DNA of 64,000 bases from Streptomyces atroolivaceus (lineage in GTDB: Bacteria > Actinomycetota > Actinomycetes > Streptomycetales > Streptomycetaceae). How positions within the stretch are numbered: position 1 is the stretch's first letter; each line of letters opens with the position of its first letter. Shown one piece after another: positions 37,508 through 45,939 of the stretch. The stretch spans positions 280,305 to 344,304 of the forward strand of contig NZ_JNXG01000006.1 in the NCBI RefSeq assembly GCF_000717025.1, in the 5' to 3' direction. The notes beneath the pieces are model-generated. The model was not told the DNA's origin and made no database searches. It worked only from the letters and a program-made list of their open reading frames with translations. Position numbers and translations under genes: made by a program.

Positions 37508-37740
37508 TCAGGCTCCGCGGAGGGCCGCGGTGATGGACTCCCAGCGCCGGTTCGCTGCCTCTGGGGCGAGTGCGTGGGCGCCGACGCCGCCGGGCTGGTC
37601 GTCGTCGCCGTGGACGGTCCGCGCCTTCTGGTTGTCCTCGACGTAGCGGGCACGTCCCGGTGGGGGTCCGAGCTGACGAGCACGATGCGCACGGAGCCGG
37701 TGGCCCGCATGGCCGTGTGCAGGCCAGTGGCCGGCGTCCG
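37508..37740 (-). pseudogene. Possible frameshifted small gene
   Basis: VRIVLVSSDPHR in one frame continues in another with RYVEDNQKARTVHGDDDQPG and EAANRRWESITAALRGA before a stop at 37508. Together they read like the end of one protein broken by a frameshift. No family is recognised. Confidence 0.35.
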
Positions 37741-37775
37741 CATCGACGGGTGCGGGCAGCTGCTGAGACGATCAG

Positions 37776-39224
37776 TCAGCCAGGGATTCCCGCCCGGTCG
37801 AGAAGTGACGTCATTTCCGCGACCGGCAGCGCGGGGTTGGAGGCAGCCGCCGCGCCCACGTCGGGATCGTCCAGCAGTTCCACCAGCCTGGGGACCGGTA
37901 GCCGTGGGTCGCGTGCGGCAGTCTTCCGCACCCGTGCCTCTGGATCCCGGCTCAGCCGTTCGACGATCTCAGGCGTAGCACCCGGGTCCCGCACGATGAG
38001 AGTGCGGGCCTCCGGAGCCGCCGCGTCAGCGAATCGCACCGCGAGGCCGTGGGTCGGAAACTGCGGTCTGGAAGTCAACATGGCGACCGCCCGATGCAGG
38101 CCGTGCAGATACAAGTCGAGCAGCAGTTCCGCCGGCGCGCTCGGGTGGTTCTCGGCGAGCAACAGCCGCACTCCGAAATCGGGGTCGCCCGCGAGCAGAT
38201 CGACGCAATCGTCAGGCAGTTCCGCACACATCGCAGCGCTACGCCGCAGCCAGGTGTGTGCGGAAGTCGCGCACCGGCGCAGGAGCTCTGTATCACCGCG
38301 CGCGTCCCACACCCACCGCAAGAGGCCCAGCCGGTCCTCGGGACCGACCTGCCAGTCGATCGCGGCTCGTTGCTCCTCCGAAAGCTCGGGACGGGAGGAA
38401 ACCGCCAGCCGCACGGCCGGGTCCTCGTGACGGGCGAGCCCCGTCGCGAGATCCGCGGGAAACGTCGGGTTGCGCGCGAGCCGCTCGAGCCACGTCCCGT
38501 TGGCCGCCAGACGCTCGGCCAAGGGCCGCCCGAGCCGGCCCCATTCCACTACGTCCCCCAGCCGCCACTCACCCGCGAGTGCTTCGACGAGCTCTGCGGT
38601 GCGCTCCTCGTCCTCGTGCATGACGTGCAGCGACGCAGCTGTGCGTACCTCAGGGTCGACGTCTTCGAGGAGCAACACGCGTACTGCCTCGCTGAGTTCG
38701 TGCCAGACGCGGCGGCAGGCCGCCAGCCGGAACAGCGGGTCGTCGTGCACGGCGAGGGGCACGAGCACGTGGGGCGGCACGGTGGACGCGTTGACCGTCT
38801 CGTACCGGACCATGCCGCGCTCGTGGTTCAGCAGTCGCTCGTATGCCCAGTCCGGCAGTGGCTCCGCCTTGATGCGGTACGGGTGGGGCCCCACCGCGAC
38901 CGCCAGCGCGTCCGAGGCCGGTCCGTGCAAGAGGCCGGCGCGCACGTCGGGGTCGACGGTCCAACTCTCGGCAAGTGCGGTCCGCACGCGGCGGTCGGGG
39001 TGCGCCAGCATGGCCTCGGCCACTTCAGTGGGCAAGGTCGTGCGCCATGAGAGCCGTTGGACGATCCAGCGGTCCTCGAGCGCCAGCAACCGAAGTAGCA
39101 CGCCGGGCGGCGCTGCCGGATTGTCTGCCAGGCCATCTACCGCATGCCGCGCTGTCAATGCTCCCCCATGATTTCCGGCTGCTTGTGCCCTGCCCAGCGC
39201 GCCGGGAGCCCGGTGGAGTGCCAT
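37776..39224 (-). CDS. Leucine-rich-variant (LRV/HEAT-like) repeat protein
   Basis: 482 residues built of about 24-residue helical repeats: 'LARNPTFPADLATGLARHED', 'LLAGDPDFGVRLLLAENHPS', 'LSRDPEARVRKTAARDPRLP' and similar, with recurrent P and R at fixed places. Such alpha-solenoids bind other proteins. No catalytic domain is present. There is no signal peptide, so it is cytoplasmic. The N-terminal about 40 residues before the first repeat are less certain, so the true start may be later. No operon partner. Confidence 0.78.
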   Translation of the reverse strand: MALHRAPGALGRAQAAGNHGGALTARHAVDGLADNPAAPPGVLLRLLALEDRWIVQRLSWRTTLPTEVAEAMLAHPDRRVRTALAESWTVDPDVRAGLLHGPASDALAVAVGPHPYRIKAEPLPDWAYERLLNHERGMVRYETVNASTVPPHVLVPLAVHDDPLFRLAACRRVWHELSEAVRVLLLEDVDPEVRTAASLHVMHEDEERTAELVEALAGEWRLGDVVEWGRLGRPLAERLAANGTWLERLARNPTFPADLATGLARHEDPAVRLAVSSRPELSEEQRAAIDWQVGPEDRLGLLRWVWDARGDTELLRRCATSAHTWLRRSAAMCAELPDDCVDLLAGDPDFGVRLLLAENHPSAPAELLLDLYLHGLHRAVAMLTSRPQFPTHGLAVRFADAAAPEARTLIVRDPGATPEIVERLSRDPEARVRKTAARDPRLPVPRLVELLDDPDVGAAAASNPALPVAEMTSLLDRAGIPG

Positions 39225-39389
39225 ACGACAACCGAGGTCTCACGGCAGTGAACGCCCGCACACATGACTGCTGCGGCTGATCGCCCGGATCCGCCGTGAG
39301 GAGTCCGCGCCCACCCGGGTGCTCCGGTGTCGGGGCCTGAGAGGACATCAGGTCAACGTCCGCACCTGGGTGACGGGCATGTCCGTCTG

Positions 39390-39600
39390 GATTCTCCAGG
39401 TAGGTGCGGATCTGCGGGTTTACGGGCCAGGTTGTTCAGCCACGCCCAGTGGATCGCCGTCCGGATCTCTGCGGCACGGCTTCGTCGTCCCGTTCCGGAC
39501 GCCGGCACTGCATCAGCCAGCGGCAGGCCCGCTCGATCGCCCGCCGCCTGGGCAGCGACTCGAACCCGATCGTCCGCGGTCGATGAGACACCCCGACATC
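39390..39600 (-). pseudogene. IS5-family transposase C-terminal remnant
   Basis: GFESLPRRRAIERACRWLMQ then CRRPERDDEAVPQRS matches the closing 'RRWVVERTFxWLxxxRRLxRDYExLPxxSEAM' block. After a frameshift, AIHWAWLNNLARKPADPHL corresponds to the final helix ('MIHWAMIDLMxRRLT'). Broken and lacking the N-terminus. Confidence 0.7.
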
Positions 39601-39679
39601 GAAATCCGGTCCGGCGCCATGGCCGAGGATGCTTGTCGATCAGGTGCCGCCTGCCCGGGCCCTGGACGCAATGGGTGGG

Positions 39680-39715
39680 CCTCCGCCCCGGAGAGTTCAT
39701 GCTCCGGGGCGGAGG
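39680..39715 (-). terminator. Hairpin after the cold-shock gene
   Basis: A 14-bp perfect stem (CCTCCGCCCCGGAG / CTCCGGGGCGGAGG) with an 8-base loop, 17 bases past the csp stop. Confidence 0.8.
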
Positions 39716-39731
39716 CGTATGAGGTTTCCCG

Positions 39732-39935
39732 TCAGACGGCGGTGATGTTCTCCGCCTGGGGGCCCTTCTGGCCTTGCGTGACGTCGAAGGTCACGGTCTG
39801 GCCCTCCTGAAGCTCCCGGAAGCCGCTGGAGTTGATGTTGGAGTAGTGGGCGAAGACGTCCGGCCCACCGCCGTCCTGCTCGATGAAGCCGAAGCCCTTT
39901 TCGGAGTTGAACCACTTCACGGTTCCGCTGGCCAT
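39732..39935 (-). CDS. Cold-shock protein (CspA family)
   Basis: 67-residue single-stranded nucleic-acid binding beta barrel. Both RNP motifs are present: KGFGFI and VFAHYS, with the start [20 protein letters not shown] and the C-terminus [10 protein letters not shown] typical of Streptomyces CspA/ScoF paralogues. It acts as an RNA chaperone. The MASGTVK start (39935) fits the family; an in-frame ATG 6 bases upstream would add two residues. It sits just left of the NRPS cluster and is unlikely to be part of it. Confidence 0.95.
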   Translation of the reverse strand: MASGTVKWFNSEKGFGFIEQDGGGPDVFAHYSNINSSGFRELQEGQTVTFDVTQGQKGPQAENITAV

Positions 39936-40810
39936 GATCATGCCTCTCAGTCGACGTCGAGCCCGCACCGCGCGGACCCGGAGGTGATCGTCCTGGTCCG
40001 GCACTGCACAGCAAAAAGCCCACGCCAGGGCGCGGGCAGGACTGCGAACCACGACAGCTGGAGCTGAAGTTACACGCCTGGCTCATCCATCGCCAGAGAG
40101 CACGGCCAGGACAGCGTCCTGCTGTATGCCTATGCCCTCGACGCGCCAGGACCTGACGCTCGCAACCACGCCGCACCGGGCGGCATCTTCGACGCTGGTG
40201 ACCTGTCCGTGGGCGCAGTTCCGCGTTGGTGATCCGGGTGGTGCCTGGCGTCCGGTGCAGGTGGGGACGACACGGTCCGTGGTCGCCCAGGGGAAGAATC
40301 CTGCGCTACGCCGCCGCCTTGCCCGGTACGAAGAAGATCGCCGGTAAGTGAGGCCACCGAAGGGTGCGCGGGGCGGCATCCGGGGCTGCACAACAGCCGT
40401 TCCAGGGCGACGTCGCCACTGCGGGGGCACCGGCTCCGGTCAGGGCCCGTCCCGGCGCTCCCTCCGGCTCTCCGCGGGTGTCCTCGGCGCCGAGGCGCTG
40501 CTGCGCGGGCAACCGCTCACCCAGCGCGCGTCGTCGATCTGCACCACCACTGTCTCTGCGACCCGATGATGGTGCGCTCGACACCCTCCAATCGGTAGAC
40601 GCACGCGCAAATCAGCAGGGCTCAGCGGCACGTCACGGGCGGCCCGAAGGCGTCCGGATCTCGCTGTCCGGGTGTCAGGGGAAGGAACGGCGGCCCTCCG
40701 CCGCCTTTACCGCTGCCCGTTTGTCTCTACGGCCGGCCGCCGCCGACGGGCACGCTCGGGCTGGCGCCGGTACCGACTGCGGCGCCCCCACCGACCGAGG
40801 AGAGACGGCG
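39936..40810. other. Left border of the NRPS cluster, no gene recognised
   Basis: About 870 bases. The part near 39936-40080 is the csp promoter and leader. A plus-strand 73-codon frame (40126-40347) is the most gene-like but has no family. The promoter for the mbtH operon should lie in the last 200 bases. Confidence 0.35.
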
Positions 40811-41062
40811 ATGTCCGACCACACCGAGAGCGTCTTCCACGTCGTACTCAACGACGAGGAGCAGTACTCGATCTGGCAGGCCGAACGGGAGCTGCCCGCC
40901 GGCTGGCGGGCCGAAGGCACCAAGGGCACCAAGCAGGAGTGCCTGGACCACATCGGCCGGGTGTGGACGGACATGCGTCCGGCCGGCCTGCGACGCCGGA
41001 TGGAGCGCGAGGCCGCCGGTGCGGCGGCCGGTCAGAGCGGACGACAGAGCGCCTCGGTCTGA
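40811..41062 (+). CDS. mbtH: MbtH-like NRPS accessory protein
   Basis: 83 residues that bind and stabilise adenylation domains. Core residues are kept: NDEEQYSIW, PAGWRAEGTKGTKQECLDHI and VWTDMRPAGLR, including the Trp residues that frame the A-domain alanine pocket. The tail after residue 65 is Ala/Gly-rich and longer than in minimal MbtH. ATG 40811 follows GGAGAG. It is the first gene of the cluster, 32 bases before the sbnA-like gene, so it is probably cotranscribed with it. It most likely serves the two NRPS proteins downstream. Confidence 0.93.
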   Translation: MSDHTESVFHVVLNDEEQYSIWQAERELPAGWRAEGTKGTKQECLDHIGRVWTDMRPAGLRRRMEREAAGAAAGQSGRQSASV

Positions 41063-41094
41063 TCCGCCTACCGACAGTGAGGGGAAGCCCGGCG

Positions 41095-42255
41095 ATGAAC
41101 TCCGTCTCCCAGCCGAGATTCCGGCCGTCCCTCGTGACGAGGGCGGACCGGCCCGAGGACGAGGTATCCGCACTGCCCGACGCCACCGACCTGTCCGGGC
41201 CCGCACCCAGCGAGTACGGCGCGGACCGTACCGGGGCGCTGTCCGCCGTCGGCGGGACGCCGCTGGTGGAACTCACCCGGCTGCTGCCCGGCGCCCGCTT
41301 CCGGGTCTGGGCCAAGCTGGAGTCGGTCAATCCCGGCGGCAGCATCAAGGACCGGTCCGCTTACACCATGCTGAGCCACGCCGTCGCCACCGGCGCGGTG
41401 CTGCCCGGCCACGGCACCGTGGTCGAGTCCAGCTCCGGGAACCTCGGCGTCGGCATGGCACAGGCGTGCCGAGCCCTGGACCTGCGGTTCATCTGCGTGG
41501 TGGACCCGCGTACCAATCCGCAGAACATCGCGATCATGCGGGCGCTCGGCGCGGATGTGCACACGGTTACCGAAGGCGACCCGGTCACGGGCGAGTTCCA
41601 ACCCGTGCGGATCGCCCGGGTACAGGAGCTGGTGGCCGCGCTGCCCGGGGCGTACTGGCCCAACCAGTACGCCAACCCTCGCAACGCCTGGGCGCACCGC
41701 ATCACCATGAAGGAGATCGCGGAGGATCTGGGCCGGGCACCCGACTACCTTTTCTGCACCATCAGCTCCTCCGGCACCCTGCGCGGCTGCGGCGACTGGA
41801 TTCGCGCACACGGGCTGCCGACCCGGGTGGTCACCGTCGACGCCGAGGGCAGCGCCATCTTCCGACCGCCGACGGGGCGCCGGCTGATTCCGGGCCATGG
41901 CGCGGCGGTCCGCCCGCAGCTCTACCGGGGCGGGCTCGCCGACGACGTACTGCATGTCAGCGATCTGGACAGTCTGGTGGGCTGCCGCCGTCTGGCGCTG
42001 CGCGAGGGGCTGCTCCTCGGCGGCTCGTCCGGCGCGGTTGCCACCGCCCTGGAGCAGCTGAGCGGCCGTATCCCGGACGGCGCCTCGTGTGTGCTCATCA
42101 TGCCGGACCGCGGCGAGCGCTACCTGAACACGATCTACGACGACGCATGGGTGAAGGCTCAGTTCGGCGAGGTGACCCATCTGTGGAAGGACGAGGTGGC
42201 CGAAGTGGCCGAGGTGACCGAGAACAGCGAGATGACCGGGGTGGCACCATGCTGA
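41095..42255 (+). CDS. sbnA: SbnA-like synthase, 2,3-diaminopropionate pathway
   Basis: 386-residue PLP enzyme of the cysteine-synthase fold. SbnA proteins join O-phosphoserine and glutamate to make N-(1-amino-1-carboxyl-2-ethyl)-glutamate. The Schiff-base Lys85 lies in NPGGSIKDR, the substrate loop is SSSGNLGVGM, and the late GGSSGAVATAL binds phosphate. An N-terminal extension of about 45 residues precedes the usual start. Its role is fixed mainly by the sbnB-like neighbour, whose ATG overlaps its stop by 7 bases (coupled translation); alone it could be read as a cysteine synthase. Confidence 0.88.
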   Translation: MNSVSQPRFRPSLVTRADRPEDEVSALPDATDLSGPAPSEYGADRTGALSAVGGTPLVELTRLLPGARFRVWAKLESVNPGGSIKDRSAYTMLSHAVATGAVLPGHGTVVESSSGNLGVGMAQACRALDLRFICVVDPRTNPQNIAIMRALGADVHTVTEGDPVTGEFQPVRIARVQELVAALPGAYWPNQYANPRNAWAHRITMKEIAEDLGRAPDYLFCTISSSGTLRGCGDWIRAHGLPTRVVTVDAEGSAIFRPPTGRRLIPGHGAAVRPQLYRGGLADDVLHVSDLDSLVGCRRLALREGLLLGGSSGAVATALEQLSGRIPDGASCVLIMPDRGERYLNTIYDDAWVKAQFGEVTHLWKDEVAEVAEVTENSEMTGVAPC

Positions 42256-43280
42256 CACTCGGCAACGGAGACGTACGCAGGATTCTGGACGGCCGGGAGA
42301 AGGAGGTGCTGAACGTCGTGCGGGAGGCGTATCTGCGCCACGCCGACGAGCAGACCTCGCTGCCGCACTCGGTCTTCCTCCGCTTCCCCGACGACACCCG
42401 CAATCGGATCATCGGGCTGCCTGCCTATCTGGGCGGGCCGAGGCCGCTGGCCGGTATGAAGTGGATCGCCTCCTTCCCCGGCAATGTCGCGAACGGCCTG
42501 GAACGCGCCTCCGCGGCGATCATCCTCAATTCGATGCAGACCGGCCAGCCGGTGGCGCTGGTGGAGGGCTCCACCATCTCCGCCCGGCGCACCGCGGCCA
42601 GTGCCGCTCTCGCCGCCGCCGCACTGCCGCCCGCGGACGGCCGGGAGACCGGCGTCGCGCTCATCGGCTGTGGTGTGATCAACTTCGAGGTGCTGCGCTT
42701 CCTGCTGGCGGTCCGGCCCGAACTGGCCGACATCACCGTCTTCGACCTGGACGCCGGCCGTGCGGAGGCGTTCCGCGACCGCAGCGCCGCGGAGTTCGGC
42801 GGGGACGGGCGGGTGGTGCGGGTCGCGGAGAGCGTCGAGGCGGCGCTGAGCGCCCATCGGCTGGTGAGCCTGGCGACCACGGCCGGTGTGCCCCACCTGG
42901 ATCTGCGTGACTGCCGGCCCGGCACCCTGGTGCTCGGTGTCTCGCTGCGGGACGTCACGGTGGAGGGCGTGCTCCAAGCCGTGAACGTGGTCGACGACCC
43001 CGACCATGTCTGCCGGGCCGCGACCTCGGTGCATCTGGCGGAGACCCGTGTGGGCGACCGCTCCTTCATCCACGGCACCCTCGGGGAGCTGCTGCGGGAG
43101 GAGTCACCGGGCCATCGCGACGAGCGACGCCCTACGCTCTTCTCGCCGTTCGGGCTCGGGGTGCTCGATCTGGCGTTGGCGGGGCTGGTGTTGAGCGAGG
43201 CCCGGGTGGCGGGCATCGGCACCGAGGTCACCGGTTTCCTCCCGGAGCCCCAGGCCTCCGGAGCCACCGCCGCCAGCTGA
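42249..43280 (+). CDS. sbnB: SbnB-like dehydrogenase, 2,3-diaminopropionate pathway
   Basis: 343 residues of the ornithine cyclodeaminase/mu-crystallin family. SbnB oxidises and hydrolyses the SbnA product with NAD+ to give L-2,3-diaminopropionate and 2-oxoglutarate. The NAD loop is IGCGVINFEVLRF, and GMKWIASFPGN, EGSTISARRTAA and the C-terminal SPFGLGVLDLAL are family motifs. Its pairing with sbnA separates it from true ornithine cyclodeaminase. A hairpin follows the stop, so the mbtH-sbnA-sbnB unit probably ends here. Confidence 0.88.
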   Translation: MLTLGNGDVRRILDGREKEVLNVVREAYLRHADEQTSLPHSVFLRFPDDTRNRIIGLPAYLGGPRPLAGMKWIASFPGNVANGLERASAAIILNSMQTGQPVALVEGSTISARRTAASAALAAAALPPADGRETGVALIGCGVINFEVLRFLLAVRPELADITVFDLDAGRAEAFRDRSAAEFGGDGRVVRVAESVEAALSAHRLVSLATTAGVPHLDLRDCRPGTLVLGVSLRDVTVEGVLQAVNVVDDPDHVCRAATSVHLAETRVGDRSFIHGTLGELLREESPGHRDERRPTLFSPFGLGVLDLALAGLVLSEARVAGIGTEVTGFLPEPQASGATAAS

Positions 43281-43283
43281 CCG

Positions 43284-43320
43284 GGTGCGGCCCGGGTGGC
43301 CCCGCCCTGAGGGCCGCACC
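43284..43320 (+). terminator. Hairpin after the sbnB-like gene
   Basis: A 10-bp perfect stem (GGTGCGGCCC / GGGCCGCACC) with a 17-base loop, beginning 3 bases past the stop. Confidence 0.65.
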
Positions 43321-43647
43321 AGCGCGCCAGGGCGGCGCGCACACGCCCGCCCGGGCCTGCTCCGGGGCGGGCGCGCCCACCACGAGGTCGGCACTCGCAG
43401 ACCGGGCTCTGCCCGTACGTACGGCAGCAGCGATGCGCGTCCCACCACACGCCGACGAAGCTCCGGTGAGGGCCGCATGGGGGACGGCCCCCCATATTGC
43501 CGCAGGTCCCACCCACCCCTCCCCTCAAGATCACTCCCGAGCAGGTCAGCGCGGGGGTCGAGGCGGTGGGCGACCTCGGTCCCGGACGGTGCCGGAGCCG
43601 TGTGCCGTCCGCGGTACGGCATCGGACGCACGGGACGATGTGCTTGT
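43321..43647. other. Intergenic stretch before the luxR pair, no gene recognised
   Basis: About 330 GC-rich bases with several short self-complementary runs. No coding frame is convincing on either strand. Confidence 0.4.
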
Positions 43648-43705
43648 GGGGGCAGTTCCGCCCCTGGCCGCCCGGACAACGGCGGCGAGGGGCGGAACTG
43701 CCCCC
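43648..43705. promoter_or_regulatory. Large inverted repeat upstream of the first luxR gene
   Basis: Two 25-base arms (43648-43672 and 43681-43705) pair with a single mismatch around an 8-base loop. The repeat ends 157 bases before the luxR ATG. It could be a terminator shielding the regulators, a transcript-stability hairpin, or a binding site. Confidence 0.65.
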
Positions 43706-43862
43706 GCGTTGCCCCGTCCCCACCCCCGCGGTGAGATGCCCGGCGGTCCTCGGACCGACGGCACGGCGTAAATCTGGGTGTGGTGCACCGATGCCGGGCG
43801 CGGCCGAGGTTCCCATGATCGGTGTCACTGGCGAAGGCCAGCAGAACCGAGAGGGAGAACCT

Positions 43863-44483
43863 ATGCAAGAGCCGGTGCGAGTAAGCGTCGTTGCGCTGGA
43901 CCCGGTGCTGGAGGCAGGCACGCGAAGCGCGCTGGAGGGCTGTCCGGAGGTGCGTCCGGTCAGCGTGGAGCAGCGGCCGGACGTGACGGTGGTGGTGGTC
44001 GACCGGGTGGCCGACCCGGTGCTGGATCTGGTGCGCCGCACCCGGGCCTCCGAGCACCGCCCGGAGGTCGTCCTGGTGGCCGCCGAACTGGCCCCGGCGG
44101 AAGCGCTGCACGCCATCGCCACGGGTGCCCGGGGGCTGCTGCGCCGCCGCGAGACCGACGGCCCACGACTGGCACACGCCGTGCTGGCCGCGGCCGGCGG
44201 TGACTGCGCGGTGCCGCCCGACCTGCTGGACGGACTGCTGGAGCACCGCGCGGAGGGCGCGGCCTCGCACGTCCCGGACGCCTGGGGCGCGGCCGGACTC
44301 AGCGACCGTGAGCGCGCGGTGCTGCGGCTGGTCGCCGACGGCCGCGAGACCAGCGAGATCGCGGACGAACTCTGCTACTCGGTGCGGACGGTGACCACGG
44401 TCCTGCACAACGTCACACAACGGTTCCGGCTGAAGAACCGCGCCCACGCGGTCGCCTACGCGCTGCGGGCGGGTCTGCTGTGA
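43863..44483 (+). CDS. LuxR-family regulator 1 (orphan NarL-like)
   Basis: 206 residues. The C-terminal GerE/LuxR helix-turn-helix is clear: GLSDRERAVLRLVADGRETS then EIADELCYSVRTVTTVLHNV. The N-terminal half resembles a receiver fold but lacks a convincing phospho-acceptor Asp environment, and no histidine kinase is nearby, so phosphorylation control is unlikely. Its stop overlaps the GTG of the second regulator. The two are distant relatives, both ending KNRAHAVAYALRAGLL / RNRAHAVARAVRTGLI. They are the only regulators in the cluster and are the likely pathway activators. Confidence 0.85.
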   Translation: MQEPVRVSVVALDPVLEAGTRSALEGCPEVRPVSVEQRPDVTVVVVDRVADPVLDLVRRTRASEHRPEVVLVAAELAPAEALHAIATGARGLLRRRETDGPRLAHAVLAAAGGDCAVPPDLLDGLLEHRAEGAASHVPDAWGAAGLSDRERAVLRLVADGRETSEIADELCYSVRTVTTVLHNVTQRFRLKNRAHAVAYALRAGLL

Positions 44484-45265
44484 ACGCCGCGACGCTGACC
44501 GGCCGCTCGGCGCGGGAGACCGGCTCACCGGACGGTCCCGCCCCGGACGGCATGCGGCTGCCCGGGAGAGCTCCGTCCGGCGCCCTCCCGGACGGACGCG
44601 TGCCGCGTCCGCACGCACCGCCGCACGCTCCTGTGCGTGTCCATGTGCGGGCCTCGGACGACGGCCTGCGGCAGTCCTGGCACCAGCGGCTCGCCGGTGC
44701 CGGGATCCCGCTCGCCGACCGGGCGGAGCCGCGTCCCGGGCTGGTCCTGCTGGCCGCCGGCCGTACCGTCGACGAGGCGGTCGAGTCCTGCCCGGCTCCG
44801 GGGTCCTGGGACCAGGGCCGGCAGGGCGTACTGGTGGCCGCCCACCTGGTGTCCCCGGACAGCGTGCTGCGGGCGGTACGGGCGGGCGCCCGCACGATCC
44901 TGCGGGCCGCCGACGCCAGCCCGGCGCAACTCGTGGCTGCCGTGCACTCCGCCCACCACGGCGACGGGCGGCTGCCTTATGGCGTGCTGGTCCGTCTGCT
45001 GGGCGGCACACAGCAGGCCGGCGGGGGGCACGCGGCACCTGCTTCCGACATGGGCCGGGTGCCGAACGCGGCGGCTCCGCTCACCACGCGCCAGACGGTG
45101 GTGCTGACCCTGGTCGCCGAGGGCCACGGCAACGCGGTGATCGCCCGCCTGCTGTCCTGCTCGGAGCACACCGTCAAGAACGTCATCTACGAGCTGATGG
45201 TCCGCCTCCAGGTGCGCAACCGGGCCCACGCGGTCGCACGGGCGGTGCGGACCGGTCTGATCTGA
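44480..45265 (+). CDS. LuxR-family regulator 2 (orphan)
   Basis: 261 residues with a Pro/Gly-rich N-terminal extension (about 50 residues), a degenerate receiver-like middle and a C-terminal LuxR helix-turn-helix (TTRQTVVLTLVAEGHGNAVI, then ARLLSCSEHTVKNVIYELMV). GTG 44480 overlaps the previous TGA (GTGA), so translation is coupled and both proteins are made together. They may act as a heterodimer. Convergent panD lies downstream with strong hairpins between. Confidence 0.85.
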   Translation: MNAATLTGRSARETGSPDGPAPDGMRLPGRAPSGALPDGRVPRPHAPPHAPVRVHVRASDDGLRQSWHQRLAGAGIPLADRAEPRPGLVLLAAGRTVDEAVESCPAPGSWDQGRQGVLVAAHLVSPDSVLRAVRAGARTILRAADASPAQLVAAVHSAHHGDGRLPYGVLVRLLGGTQQAGGGHAAPASDMGRVPNAAAPLTTRQTVVLTLVAEGHGNAVIARLLSCSEHTVKNVIYELMVRLQVRNRAHAVARAVRTGLI

Positions 45266-45300
45266 CCGGTCCGCACCGCACCGCCCGCTTCCCACCCACT

Positions 45301-45403
45301 CCCGGACGACACCTTGCCGGTGTCCGGGGAACCGCACCGGTCGCTGTCCGGTGCCTCCGGCCTGGTACCGGCCCCAGGGGCGACCACCCCTGGGGCCGGT
45401 ACC
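45301..45403. terminator. Bidirectional terminators between luxR 2 and panD
   Basis: 45301-45328 is an imperfect 10-bp hairpin with one bulged region. 45364-45403 is a perfect 17-bp stem (GGTACCGGCCCCAGGGG with its complement) and a 6-base loop. They separate convergent genes. Confidence 0.8.
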
Positions 45404-45415
45404 CGGCCTCGGTCC

Positions 45416-45841
45416 TCAGCGCCGCGGGTGGACGAGGTCGCCCCGGAGTGTGCCACTGCCCGGGGCCGGCTCCGCCAGGTCCGAACCGGTTCTCCGGACC
45501 TGCCGGTTGTCCTGGTCCACATGGACGACACGGGGCACCAGCGCCTTGGCCTCGGCGTCCTCCACGGAGGCGTAGGAGATGATGATGACGAGGTCGCCCG
45601 GCTGTACCAGCCTGGCCGCCGCGCCGTTGATGCCGATGACGCCGCTGCCGCGCTGTCCGGGGATCACGTAAGTCTCCAGACGCGCGCCGTTGGTGATGTC
45701 GACGATGTGGATCTGCTCCCCGGGGAGCAGGTCGGCGGCCTCCATCAGGTCCTCGTCGATCGTCAGCGATCCGACGTAGTGGAGATCGGCCTGAGTGACG
45801 GTCGCCCGGTGGATCTTGGACTTGAACATGGTGCGCAGCAT
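45416..45841 (-). CDS. panD: Aspartate 1-decarboxylase
   Basis: 141-residue pyruvoyl-dependent enzyme that turns L-aspartate into beta-alanine. The self-cleavage site Gly24-Ser25 lies in HYVGSLTID, exactly the family position when ATG 45841 is used (an ATG 12 bases later would shift it). [28 protein letters not shown] and [10 protein letters not shown] are core motifs. The C-terminus is longer than usual by about 20 residues. It follows the exporter gene on the same strand (98-base gap). Its presence inside a peptide cluster is unusual: it could supply beta-alanine or pantothenate, or be a second, insensitive copy. Confidence 0.93.
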   Translation of the reverse strand: MLRTMFKSKIHRATVTQADLHYVGSLTIDEDLMEAADLLPGEQIHIVDITNGARLETYVIPGQRGSGVIGINGAAARLVQPGDLVIIISYASVEDAEAKALVPRVVHVDQDNRQVRRTGSDLAEPAPGSGTLRGDLVHPRR

Positions 45842-45939
45842 GGCGTTGTCTCCGTAGGACTCTGGGAGGGGATCTTCGGACGCACCGCCGTCAGGCCGGA
45901 TGCGGCCGCACCGCTGGGACCGGGCGGGTGCCCGGCCGC

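Noticed and set aside
41019..43280. A long plus-strand frame that seems to fuse the sbnA-like and sbnB-like genes
   Set aside because: Its first half reads the sbnA-like gene out of frame. The true sbnA stop and sbnB start overlap by 7 bases in different frames.
42249..43280. Ornithine cyclodeaminase (proline supply)
   Set aside because: The fold is shared, but the coupled sbnA-like gene and the NRPS setting favour the SbnB role.
43104..45038. A 644-codon minus-strand frame opposite the luxR genes
   Set aside because: Antisense to two genes with clear helix-turn-helix domains and consistent starts; composition is Arg/Pro/Gly-rich.
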